Both the position numbers and the translations under genes were made by a program. DNA of 64,000 bases, taken from assembly GCA_000497125.2 (NCBI GenBank), contig CM035318.1:1422001-1486000 (forward strand), read 5' to 3'. Each line of letters begins with the position of its first letter. The first letter of the stretch is position 1. Origin of the DNA: Spironucleus salmonicida. Taxonomy: Eukaryota; Fornicata; Diplomonadida; Hexamitidae. The notes beneath the pieces were generated by a model. That model worked only from the letters and a program-made list of their open reading frames with translations. It was not told where the DNA came from and made no database searches. Below are positions 45,038 through 55,065 of the stretch, one piece after another.

Positions 45038-46318
45038 TCACTCTAACTCAAATTTACTTCTAAGAAATATATATTATATAAAATCTTTACTCTTAACCGA
45101 TGGAATTTTTATAGTATTTTATATCATAGGTTAAAATTAAATTTATTTTATTAACTAAAGTTTTCCTAATTGACTTTATTATATACCTGGTTAAATTTGT
45201 TGTTATTTCCCTCTTACTTTAAGCTTAAGACGAATAACCTCTTATTTAAGAAATTAAACTATGTTAAACTCATCATCTTTTATTAATTAGGTTTTTGAAA
45301 TAATTTATTCATACTATTCTTAGAACTATTAACAATCAAATTCTATTACTAATTAAGTTTCAATGAGGAATAATGAAATATCGATTTTTTAATCTTTTAA
45401 CTAGTGAAACTAGAGTATACTATTGTATAAAATTTCATTTTTCAATATTTAATTAGACGCAAAACTTTACAAAATTATATCAAGAATTTACTATTAAAAA
45501 TCAAAAGATGCTAGAAGTTCCTCATCATTATAATACTCAACTTCGATTGGATTTTTTTAAGATAATTCTAAAAAATATTACGATAATAGCAATGTTAAAT
45601 TATACTAATAGTTATTCTAAGACAATTTGATTAGTTTTTATTTTAAAGAATAATAATGAGAATCTAGTTGCTAAATGCCGCTAATCTAAACAAAGGAATA
45701 AACTAAAAATGATGTAAAAAGTGAGTAATCAAAGGCAGTAATATCAAGTTGTTATTCATTCTTTTTAATAAATGTTATTTTATTAATGAATAAATTCTTG
45801 AAATAACTAGAAATTAATAACAATTAGTGGTTAAATAATAAATCTTATAGACTATATTAAAACTTAATCTATGAATCGGATAGATGTTATATGCTTTAAA
45901 TAAAATTAGTAATTTTAATATTTTCATTTAATCGAATATATTTAGTTAATAAATTACCATCAATTTATTACTACTATAATTAAGCTATTTATTATTCCTT
46001 TCTGATTAAAAGTTCTTTAAACAATATTATTTAATTAAGAGCTGATTTAAGCCCTTCTTCTAATTTTGTATATTAATTTTCACTTAAAATAGATAGTTCT
46101 GAAGGGAAATTAAGAGAAATTGACTACTAATCTTTTCTTAATAAATCAATTTACTATTTCAAAGTAGACACTTACTCATTTAATGAGATATTATCTAAAG
46201 AAACCTTATCATAATTCTATTCTAACGATTTTATTTTATTATTTTATAAAATTATTTGCTTCTTTAGAGCTAATATTTATTCTTATTATACCTTCTAGAT
46301 ATCTACATTTTACTGCAT
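45038..46318 (-). CDS. Coiled-coil-start hypothetical protein
   Basis: 426 residues. Residues ~1-120 are a Gln/Leu-rich coiled coil (ALKKQIILQNNKIKSLEQNY). The middle is helical, and the last ~60 contain IRLKLKVRGKQQQI and a basic segment. ATG 46316-46318, TCA 45038-45040. It is the last gene before the histone array. Not recognised. Confidence 0.6.
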
Positions 46319-46599
46319 TATAAAAATACATTTAAATTTATTATATATTTAATAATTAATAAGTATTATAATTTATTTAAAGCGAACCTGATTAACAATA
46401 CTTCATGATAATCTTATTAAAGCATATAGAGCTTATATTATCAGAATTTATAACCTTATTCTAACCTTAAACTCATAATTTTATGATATTTTATTTCATC
46501 ACCTTGCAATCCATAAGTTAAAAATAATCAATTATCATACTAAAGCAAAACTGTATAATAGTACTATTTGTCACGGCACTAGTTATCTCTGTATATGCT
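46319..46599. other. AT-rich gap between single-copy genes and H4 array
   Basis: Low-complexity AT-rich sequence with no convincing frame. Near 46570-46599 composition rises (CACGGCACTAG...), then the sequence passes directly into H4 coding DNA at 46600. Confidence 0.6.
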
Positions 46600-46674
46600 A
46601 AGACGGTGACGTCGCAGGACGTGGTGTACGCGCTGAAGCGCCAGGGCAAGACGCTCTACGGCTTCGGGATCTGA
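46600..46674 (+). pseudogene. Truncated H4 3' fragment at array edge
   Basis: Encodes only the last 24 residues of H4 ([20 protein letters not shown] then GFGI) plus TGA at 46672-46674. Upstream sequence is unrelated AT-rich DNA, so the array begins inside an H4 gene. It could be a real rearrangement breakpoint or an assembly join. Confidence 0.85.
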
Positions 46675-47959
46675 GTGATGCTATTCTTGTGGTACTCGTT
46701 GTGTGAGCGTGTGGTGCATAGGGCTTCCGTGTCTAGTGGGGTGGCGTACTTCCTGCACAGTGCCATAGTGCATATATGTAATATAATAATACTCATTCGG
46801 GCTTCCCGCAAGTATGATAGTGTATATAAATAATATAATACTAAGGACTCACGATTCCCGCAAAGTACCATACTGCCCGAGTATGGTATAATAGTACCAA
46901 ATTACGGCTCCCGCCCAAATGCCATACTTCACATATGCAACATTATAATCATAATCCTTCATGGCTCCCTTCCACTCGGCTGGTTTCCCATGGGCGGGAT
47001 GTCAAGGGGGCCTTGCCGAAGCCCTTGCCCTTGCCTTTTCCCAACGTCGGTTGGCATGCAGCGTATAATAATGTAATGTTGGTGTCCCTTCCGATATGTT
47101 AAAGTGGGAATAGGCAATATAATAAAGGGGATTTGCCCTTTCCCGCGAAGTATGATAGGGCATATATACGGTATTATAGTGAGTATTCCCGCTCCCCGCA
47201 AAGTACCATACTGCCCGAGTATGGTATAATAGTAGCAAATTACGCCTCCCGCCAAAACAGCATTCTGCACATAAATACGCGTGGGCGTATATAAATAATA
47301 CATATATGGCCTATAGCCACTATATGTGCGAGGTTCCTCTACCACCCCACACGGTATTCATATGCTCATAATGGCGAAGTGGGCCGTCGTCCACCTCGTC
47401 CCCACCAGAGGAGAGAACTCGCCCGGTTTGCCCTTGCCCTTGCCCTTCCCGGACGTCCGCAGGAGCTCGTCCGGAGGCTGGCAGTACCGCCCGGTCTCGC
47501 CCGGCGTGGCACGCACTTGCTTGGGCGGCGTGCGATGGCGCGAGATGACACCCGATGCATGGCACGGCGCGAGATCATCTTAGATGGCCTGCCTGCCGTG
47601 CCCCGCGCCCCGCGCCCATATGGGGCCTACGGGGCCGAGATATGGAGTTCCGGTGAAAATGAGTCTGCAGTTCTGCATATTGAACACGGTAAATTTAGTA
47701 GATAGATATTTGTATACATCACATATAACATACATACCTATATTCCATAAATCCCTATATGCATCTATATATACTTATACCTATATTCGCACACCGCAAC
47801 TACTTTCGTCACTATAACTATATATTATTCATATTAAAACTCGCTCCCGCCCCCGCCCCAACATATATATTTTATATAGCATATATAAGTATGGGTTCGC
47901 GAACCGATAGCTGGTTTCATCACCAACCTCATAATGCAGGAGTGAGGGTGCTATCAACA
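46675..47959. other. H4 array spacer 1
   Basis: 1285 bp between H4 copies. Contains two 9 bp-arm hairpins in diverged direct repeats, two inverted H4 N-terminal relics (47009-47047 and 47427-47456, minus strand), a GC-rich block (~47340-47640) and an AT-rich run before the H4 ATG. Open frames inside it are not convincing as genes. Confidence 0.8.
47700..47959 (+). promoter_or_regulatory. Likely H4 promoter region
   Basis: An AT-rich stretch with TATA-like runs (ATATATATTTTATATAG near 47861-47880) sits 80-100 bp before the H4 ATG. It is preceded by a short G/C-rich tract (CTCCCGCCCCCGCCCC near 47845) and followed by a TTCGCGAA palindrome near 47896. The same block precedes every H4 in the array. 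Function is inferred from position and conservation. Confidence 0.4.
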
Positions 47960-50900
47960 ATGTCTGGAAAAGGAAAGGGAAAAGGTTTTGGAAAGGCGAC
48001 AGACTCGGAGAACACTAGCGATAGTGTAGACCCTGTTGCTCTCACCGCCTAATAAATTCGTATTAGAAGCCTGTTCAAACAGGCACCTGCTCTACCCCAA
48101 CCCCAACCCCAGTCGATCGCTAGTCACATTTCTTCTACCATGAAGAAGCAATAGGCACCTCCAACGTCTAATGGTGACCCCTCGACTTTGACATATTCCC
48201 CCTTCACATAAGTTTCAAGCGTGAGACTGTTCAAGCAGGGCCAGGCAAGCCGGGAGGCTCCTGTGCTCTCAGATAAGACCAATAAATCTATCATGAGCTT
48301 CGTGAAAGCAAGAGAAGAAGAAAGAGCCCCGCAAGGTGCTCCGGACACTTCGGCTGCCGACACTCAGAATCGCGCGCAATTCCCTTCCACACAAATTCAC
48401 GGGGAAACTACAGCTGCGCTCGTTAACTGCCAAGACGAGTAAGCTTAGGAGGTAGCTAGTCTAGCTGCCCCTAACGCAGCGGAAGTGACTGAACAACCGC
48501 CCTCCTCATAGGTTGCCAGTTAAGAAGGGGCCCCAACCGATTAACCTAGCCTCTAACCAGAGAGCTAAGAGGAAAGCGAGGCCCCGCCTCGCCCGGATCC
48601 CCCAGATGCTCCGGACTACGGGATAGACCCACCAATTCCCAGGCTACCCTCACAAAACATACCGGTAGAGCCCAGAGTCAGACCTCAACTGAATTCAATC
48701 ACCCGGTATGGTATCGTCCACGAGACGAGATCTCAGACAAGACTTATTCCTGAGACACGTGCCCCAAGCACAACAGAAAGTAACGAACACGCTAGACCAA
48801 GGAACCCTGACAAGCCTTTTGAATGTCAGGCATGCACCTTCGCGTCGTCCGACCCCACGAGCCTGCTGAGACATCACGCGCTCACGAGAGGCGGATAGCA
48901 CGATATAAAGTTCCCGCTACTTAGATACAAAGAAGTTTACGAAGACCCCAAACTCTTCAGATTCTACTGTGGAATCTGTAATCACCCTTTTACGAAGAAA
49001 TTAAATGTCATGCTCCACCTAATGGATGGAAAATGCAAGAACAAGTAAGGAATGACAAACGAAGCTGCCCAATTGCTAGTAAGAAATAGAGATGTCTATA
49101 GCCTCGAACTAGAGGAATAGCTGGCAAAAGCATCGGCCGCCAAGGCGGCAAGAGCGAAGAGTATAGCAGAATAAATAACTGCACCCAAAATAGGACTTCC
49201 ACCGGAAGCGACGATCAACCTATCTCCTTTAGGTTGCGCTACGGACAAGAAGAATTTAGCATTACGTTTTATCCAGATGAAACTGGAGATTGAAAACGGA
49301 GCTGACATCCTAGACGCCTTTAACTAATTCATAGGCGCATTCAGAAGAAAACAGGCATGTAACACCAGACGCGATACCAATCAAAAATAGATAGATTTCT
49401 GCTTTTAGAGAGGACAGACTGGAAAGGCATGGAACCTTATTAAGGAAAATTAGAACAAGTAGAACCTATCCCCAGAAAACGCCAGCTCCAGACCGGACCT
49501 GGTTAGAGAGTTATTTTAGGAAAACCGGAAACCCGAATATGAATCGGCATCGCGGTAGGGATCAGTAAGAACAGCGCTGCAAGCGCCAACGGCAGAAGAG
49601 ATTACGAAGATAATCCTATAGTACCGGGATGGCAAAGCAGGCGGCCCGAGTGGCATTCTTCCAGCCCACCTGAAAGAACTTGAGAAGTCTCATCACATCT
49701 CAAACATTCTTGCGAAGGTATACAAACTAATACTTGATACACCATCCCTAGTGAACAAGACTAGGAGACTATTCGAATACCGGATAATCTTCATCCCAAA
49801 GAACGCGACCAAGTTTAGACCGATTTGCATACAGGAGTTATTCCTATAAGTCCTGCACAAAGCACTGGCAGAGAAGATGAAGCAGCAACTAACCCTAGGC
49901 AATTATCAATTCGCCTTTACCAAAAACGCTCTCCTCAGAGCCAAATATTAAGCTAATATCATGCTTAAGAATGGGCTCACCCTTACTTCCCTTGACGTAC
50001 GAAACGCCTTTAACGCCGTACCTCATAAAGTAATCGAAGAAGAACTCGTGAAAGCCGGCCTAGCACCGGAAACCAACCAATACATCCAAGCCTTTTTGAT
50101 GGCGCGGAATGCGGAGGGGTTGGAAAGGCTAGGCACCGGCGTCCCCCAAGGGGATCCATTGTCCATGATGCTATTCTGTGTTGTAATGCGCCCGATCCTA
50201 GATCGGCTCGCAGGCAAATACAAGGTTATCGCATCGTACGCGGACGATGTCCTGATAGGTCACGATTCAGGAGTAAACCTCAAAGACTGTGAAAGCGTCT
50301 TTGCAGACTACGGGCTAACCCTGTCTGTGGAGAAATGCATAACAGCCTCCCCCACCCAAGCGATTAAATTCGTTGGGTAAGAATTTAAGGACAAACCGAT
50401 ACCGTTAACAGATCACTTGCTCCAAACCGCTCAGGATGCCTTCCTACTCCTCGAGCAATCGAAGCTCGGGACCACCCAATAACGGTTCCAGATGTTTGTA
50501 CAATGTATTGTTCCCTCAGTCAACTATGGCCCACTTGTGGACGTCACGGATGACTAGGAAGCCGGATATACGAAGATAGACGACAGCCTTGTTGCCACCA
50601 CCTCGCTGATAGCGGGACTAAGCATAAAGATTGAAACTCTATTGGATAGCTAGATCCGGGGTGGAATGAACGTGATCACACCTGGTCGCTTCTACCCACT
50701 CATGACCGCAGCACGCGATGAATTCCATGAGAACAATCACTGCGTCTTTAGAAATATCAGGGAGAAAATCAAAGAACTCGTTCCGGACGATCCAGATCCT
50801 GGACGCCCGATGATTTTCCCCTGCATCTTAGGAGCCACCAGGCTCCCTGGACAGTCTGTCCAGTATCTCTTGAACTCGGCTTTCGGCCCGGTAGCGACAC

Positions 50901-51520
50901 CCAGTAAAACCCATTTGTGTACGCTATGCGGTACCCCTAAGATTGGAGATCACGACCAAAAATGCAATAGAAATAGCGGAATCCGAATAGTTAGACACAA
51001 CAAGGCTGTCTCAGCCGCGATGAACTGCCTAGCGAAGTACGAGCCCCGTGAAATAACACGTCAATAAGCTCCTGAAGGAAAGTTTTATCCGGACTTCAGA
51101 ATCATTGTAAGTAAAATCCTGACAGTAGACCTAGATGTCACGTTTACTTCGCAAGAGAATATGGACGCGAAATTTGCAGAAAAGGTTAGAAAGCATAAAT
51201 TGCCTGACCCTAACCAGACTATAATCCCAATGGTTATCTCACATGAACTTTAAATTCATCGCGAGACACTCAAGTTGTTGAAATTCCACTTCCCGGAGTT
51301 CAACTACAGGAAATTTATGGAAGCGGTGGGAACTGCGACCTGTTTCTATAGACAGGACTCAGTTCGAAACAACACTGCACGATAGATCATAGCTCTCCAG
51401 GATAGGAACTATGGTTTAGAGGAAGACGTTGCAATACGTCTTAATTGGAGAAATGCTGCGAAGAATAACAATCGCAGGCGCCAGCACGCCAGAGGGAGTG
51501 CTGTCGCACCCGGGCCGTGA
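47960..51520 (+). CDS. R2-like element ORF, in frame with H4 start codon (copy 1)
   Basis: Open from the H4 ATG for 1186 residues; the first ATG inside the element is 48140 (1126 residues). Positions from the H4 Met: C2H2-like finger with CQAC at ~289; second finger CGIC ... HLMDGKC at ~337-359; RT motif A LDVRNAFNAVPH (~678); motif B QGDPLS (~730); catalytic YADD (760-763); CCHC CTLCGTPKIGDHDQKC (~987); PD ... DLD of the restriction-like endonuclease (PDF at ~1044, VDLDVTF at ~1056). TGA at 51518-51520. Many Gln are TAA/TAG, so the frame works only in the host code. All RT and endonuclease hallmarks that I can judge are intact. Translation may start at the H4 ATG or at 48140. Confidence 0.85.
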
Positions 51521-51610
51521 GGCCAGGGAAAACAAGAAAACCCCCCCCGACAGGGGCAGTAAAGATCCCATATACGCAATGAGGAATGGCAGTACTCGAG
51601 TGATCTTTTA

Positions 51611-51642
<32 letters not shown>
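48000..51642 (+). mobile_element. R2-like (RLE-type) non-LTR retrotransposon in H4, copy 1
   Basis: 3643 bp insertion ending in a 31-nt A run. It has no terminal repeats, one long ORF, and a ~90 bp 3' UTR with a run of eight C. Domain order (zinc fingers, reverse transcriptase, CCHC, restriction-like endonuclease) is that of the R2/NeSL group, which inserts by target-primed reverse transcription at fixed sites. The site here is inside the H4 coding sequence. The full-length ORF and poly(A) suggest recent activity. The second copy at 57976 is nearly identical. Confidence 0.9.
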
Positions 51643-51643
<1 letters not shown>

Positions 51644-52086
51644 AAATCCGAGAAGGATGCACTCACAGGCATCACCAAGCCTGCCATACGCAGGTTGGCG
51701 CGCAGAGGTGGCGTGAAGAGGATCTCGTCCACGATCTACCCCCAGACGCGCGAGGTGCTGAAGGCGTTCCTGGACGTGGTCATCAGGGACTCGCTGACCT
51801 ACACTGAGCACGCGCAGCGCAAGACGGTGACGTCGCAGGACGTGGTGTACGCGCTGAAGCGCCAGGGCAAGACGCTCTACGGCTTCGGGATCTGAGTGAT
51901 GCTATTCTTGTGGTACTCGTTGTGTGAGCGTGTGGTGCATAGGGCTTCCGTGTCTAGTGGGGTGGCGTACTTCCTGCACAGTGCCATAGTGCATATATGT
52001 AATATAATAATACTCATTCGGGCTTCCCGCAAGTATGATAGTGTATATAAATAATATAATACTAAGGACTCACGATTCCCGCAAAG

Positions 52087-52109
52087 TACCATACTGCCCG
52101 AGTATGGTA
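52087..52109. repeat. Hairpin 1 of spacer (9 bp arms, 5 nt loop)
   Basis: TACCATACT-GCCCG-AGTATGGTA is a perfect inverted repeat. It lies inside a ~55 bp block (CCCGCAAAG ... CAAATTACG) that recurs 338 bp downstream and, diverged, elsewhere in the spacer. About 190 bp after the H4 stop, so it is too far away and unlike the metazoan histone 3' stem-loop. Confidence 0.75.
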
Positions 52110-52229
52110 TAATAGTACCAAATTACGGCTCCCGCCCAAATGCCATACTTCACATATGCAACATTATAATCATAATCCTTCATGGCTCCCTTCCACTCGG
52201 CTGGTTTCCCATGGGCGGGATGTCAAGGG

Positions 52230-52268
52230 GGCCTTGCCGAAGCCCTTGCCCTTGCCTTTTCCCAACGT
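52230..52268 (-). pseudogene. Inverted H4 N-terminal relic A
   Basis: On the minus strand 13 codons read [13 protein letters not shown], matching H4 residues 1-13 ([13 protein letters not shown]), with ATG changed to ACG and TCT to TTG. Codons differ from the gene (GGC/AAG instead of GGA/AAA), so it is not a recent copy. Similarity stops after GKA, the same codon where the retrotransposon enters H4. Equivalent positions: 47009, 53815, 55400, 56985, 62206 and 63791. Confidence 0.7.
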
Positions 52269-52424
52269 CGGTTGGCATGCAGCGTATAATAATGTAATGT
52301 TGGTGTCCCTTCCGATATGTTAAAGTGGGAATAGGCAATATAATAAAGGGGATTTTCCCTTTCCCGCGAAGTATGATAGGGCATATATACGGTATTATAG
52401 TGAGTATTCCCGCTCCCCGCAAAG

Positions 52425-52447
52425 TACCATACTGCCCGAGTATGGTA
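52425..52447. repeat. Hairpin 2 of spacer (same arms)
   Basis: Second copy of the TACCATACT/AGTATGGTA inverted repeat. In the unit at 62403-62423 and in the last partial unit the loop reads GGCCG instead of GCCCG, while the arms are unchanged. Confidence 0.75.
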
Positions 52448-52647
52448 TAATAGTAGCAAATTACGCCTCCCGCCAAAACAGCATTCTGCACATAAATACG
52501 CGTGGGCGTATATAAATAATACATATATGGCCTATAGCCACTATATGTGCGAGGTTCCTCTACCACCCCACACGGTATTCATATGCTCATAATGGCGAAG
52601 TGGGCCGTCGTCCACCTCGTCCCCACCAGAGGAGAGAACTCGCCCGG

Positions 52648-52677
52648 TTTGCCCTTGCCCTTGCCCTTCCCGGACGT
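52648..52677 (-). pseudogene. Inverted H4 N-terminal relic B
   Basis: On the minus strand ten codons read [10 protein letters not shown], like H4 [10 protein letters not shown] with ATG changed to ACG and TCT to TCC. It sits in the GC-rich block. The preceding codons (PGETGRYCQPPDELLR in the same frame) faintly recall histone H3 'PG...RYQ..TELLR', which is too weak to call. Equivalent copies: 47427, 54233, 55818, 57403 and 62624. Confidence 0.55.
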
Positions 52678-53180
52678 CCGCAGGAGCTCGTCCGGAGGCT
52701 GGCAGTACCGCCCGGTCTCGCCCGGCGTGGCACGCACTTGCTTGGGCGGCGTGCGATGGCGCGAGATGACACCCGATGCATGGCACGGCGCGAGATCATC
52801 TTAGATGGCCTGCCTGCCGTGCCCCGCGCCCCGCGCCCATATGGGGCCTACGGGGCCGAGATATGGAGTTCCGGTGAAAATGAGTCTGCAGTTCTGCATA
52901 TTGAACACGGTAAATTTAGTAGATAGATATTTGTATACATCACATATAACATACATACCTATATTCCATAAATCCCTATATGCATCTATATATACTTATA
53001 CCTATATTCGCACACCGCAACCACTTTCGTCACTATAACTATATATTATTCATATTAAAACTCGCTCCCGCCCCCGCCCCAACATATATATTTTATATAG
53101 CATATATAAGTATGGGTTCGCGAACCGATAGCTGGTTTCATCACCAACCTCATAATGCAGGAGTGAGGGTGCTATCAACA

Positions 53181-53480
53181 ATGTCTGGAAAAGGAAAGGG
53201 AAAAGGTTTTGGAAAGGCGAAAAGACACAAATCCGAGAAGGATGCACTCACAGGCATCACCAAGCCTGCCATACGCAGGTTGGCGCGCAGAGGTGGCGTG
53301 AAGAGGATCTCGTCCACGATCTACCCCCAGACGCGCGAGGTGCTGAAGGCGTTCCTGGACGTGGTCATCAGGGACTCGCTGACCTACACTGAGCACGCGC
53401 AGCGCAAGACGGTGACGTCGCAGGACGTGGTGTACGCGCTGAAGCGCCAGGGCAAGACGCTCTACGGCTTCGGGATCTGA
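53181..53480 (+). CDS. H4: Histone H4 (intact copy 1)
   Basis: 99 residues, stop TGA. The core matches H4 well: [20 protein letters not shown], then [30 protein letters not shown], and [18 protein letters not shown]. The N-terminal tail is short and unusual ([20 protein letters not shown]), about four residues shorter than the usual 103-residue H4, with KRHK around the K16/K20 region kept. The first 13 codons use AT-ending forms (GGA, AAA) while the rest is GC-rich with G/C-ending codons and no TAA/TAG. It packages DNA in the nucleosome with H3. I take the ATG at MSGKG as start although an in-frame frame opens further upstream. Confidence 0.97.
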   Translation: MSGKGKGKGFGKAKRHKSEKDALTGITKPAIRRLARRGGVKRISSTIYPQTREVLKAFLDVVIRDSLTYTEHAQRKTVTSQDVVYALKRQGKTLYGFGI

Positions 53481-54765
53481 GTGATGCTATTCTTGTGGTA
53501 CTCGTTGTGTGAGCGTGTGGTGCATAGGGCTTCCGTGTCTAGTGGGGTGGCGTACTTCCTGCACAGTGCCATAGTGCATATATGTAATATAATAATACTC
53601 ATTCGGGCTTCCCGCAAGTATGATAGTGTATATAAATAATATAATACTAAGGACTCACGATTCCCGCAAAGTACCATACTGCCCGAGTATGGTATAATAG
53701 TACCAAATTACGGCTCCCGCCCAAATGCCATACTTCACATATGCAACATTATAATCATAATCCTTCATGGCTCCCTTCCACTCGGCTGGTTTCCCATGGG
53801 CGGGATGTCAAGGGGGCCTTGCCGAAGCCCTTGCCCTTGCCTTTTCCCAACGTCGGTTGGCATGCAGCGTATAATAATGTAATGTTGGTGTCCCTTCCGA
53901 TATGTTAAAGTGGGAATAGGCAATATAATAAAGGGGATTTTCCCTTTCCCGCGAAGTATGATAGGGCATATATACGGTATTATAGTGAGTATTCCCGCTC
54001 CCCGCAAAGTACCATACTGCCCGAGTATGGTATAATAGTAGCAAATTACGCCTCCCGCCAAAACAGCATTCTGCACATAAATACGCGTGGGCGTATATAA
54101 ATAATACATATATGGCCTATAGCCACTATATGTGCGAGGTTCCTCTACCACCCCACACGGTATTCATATGCTCATAATGGCGAAGTGGGCCGTCGTCCAC
54201 CTCGTCCCCACCAGAGGAGAGAACTCGCCCGGTTTGCCCTTGCCCTTGCCCTTCCCGGACGTCCGCAGGAGCTCGTCCGGAGGCTGGCAGTACCGCCCGG
54301 TCTCGCCCGGCGTGGCACGCACTTGCTTGGGCGGCGTGCGATGGCGCGAGATGACACCCGATGCATGGCACGGCGCGAGATCATCTTAGATGGCCTGCCT
54401 GCCGTGCCCCGCGCCCCGCGCCCATATGGGGCCTACGGGGCCGAGATATGGAGTTCCGGTGAAAATGAGTCTGCAGTTCTGCATATTGAACACGGTAAAT
54501 TTAGTAGATAGATATTTGTATACATCACATATAACATACATACCTATATTCCATAAATCCCTATATGCATCTATATATACTTATACCTATATTCGCACAC
54601 CGCAACCACTTTCGTCACTATAACTATATATTATTCATATTAAAACTCGCTCCCGCCCCCGCCCCAACATATATATTTTATATAGCATATATAAGTATGG
54701 GTTCGCGAACCGATAGCTGGTTTCATCACCAACCTCATAATGCAGGAGTGAGGGTGCTATCAACA
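53481..54765. other. H4 array spacer 3
   Basis: 1285 bp; same content as spacer 2 (hairpins, relics at 53815-53853 and 54233-54262, promoter block). Confidence 0.8.
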
Positions 54766-55065
54766 ATGTCTGGAAAAGGAAAGGGAAAAGGTTTTGGAAA
54801 GGCGAAAAGACACAAATCCGAGAAGGATGCACTCACAGGCATCACCAAGCCTGCCATACGCAGGTTGGCGCGCAGAGGTGGCGTGAAGAGGATCTCGTCC
54901 ACGATCTACCCCCAGACGCGCGAGGTGCTGAAGGCGTTCCTGGACGTGGTCATCAGGGACTCGCTGACCTACACTGAGCACGCGCAGCGCAAGACGGTGA
55001 CGTCGCAGGACGTGGTGTACGCGCTGAAGCGCCAGGGCAAGACGCTCTACGGCTTCGGGATCTGA
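54766..55065 (+). CDS. H4: Histone H4 (intact copy 2)
   Basis: Encodes the same 99-residue protein as the copy at 53181, exactly 1585 bp downstream of it. Confidence 0.97.
   Translation: MSGKGKGKGFGKAKRHKSEKDALTGITKPAIRRLARRGGVKRISSTIYPQTREVLKAFLDVVIRDSLTYTEHAQRKTVTSQDVVYALKRQGKTLYGFGI

Larger units (their letters stand above)
47960..51895 (+). pseudogene. H4: Histone H4 interrupted by R2-like element, copy 1
   Basis: The first 40 nt of the H4 CDS (47960-47999, 13 codons ending GKA plus one base) are followed by the element, and the H4 frame resumes at 51643 (CAAATCCGAG...) to TGA 51893-51895. Compared with intact units, 7 nt (AAAGACA, end ambiguous because of the poly(A)) are missing and there is no target duplication. 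The copy cannot make H4. Confidence 0.95.
51896..53180. other. H4 array spacer 2
   Basis: Same 1285 bp spacer as spacer 1, used here as the reference for hairpins (52087-52109, 52425-52447) and H4 relics (52230-52268, 52648-52677). Confidence 0.8.

Noticed and set aside
46959-47345. 128-codon Tyr-rich minus frame repeated in each spacer
   Set aside because: Encoded by the hairpin repeats and AT runs; conservation follows from array homogenisation, not from coding.
47326-47705. Several 70-108 codon Arg/Pro/Gly-rich frames in the spacer GC block
   Set aside because: Open in five frames at once because of GC content; no domain, and the only histone-like signal is the short inverted relic in a different frame.
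52600-52930. Possible divergent histone H3 gene opposite H4
   Set aside because: Only a faint 'PG...RY...ELLR' resemblance in one frame; no H3 core such as the KQLATKAARK or FQRLVREI segments is seen.
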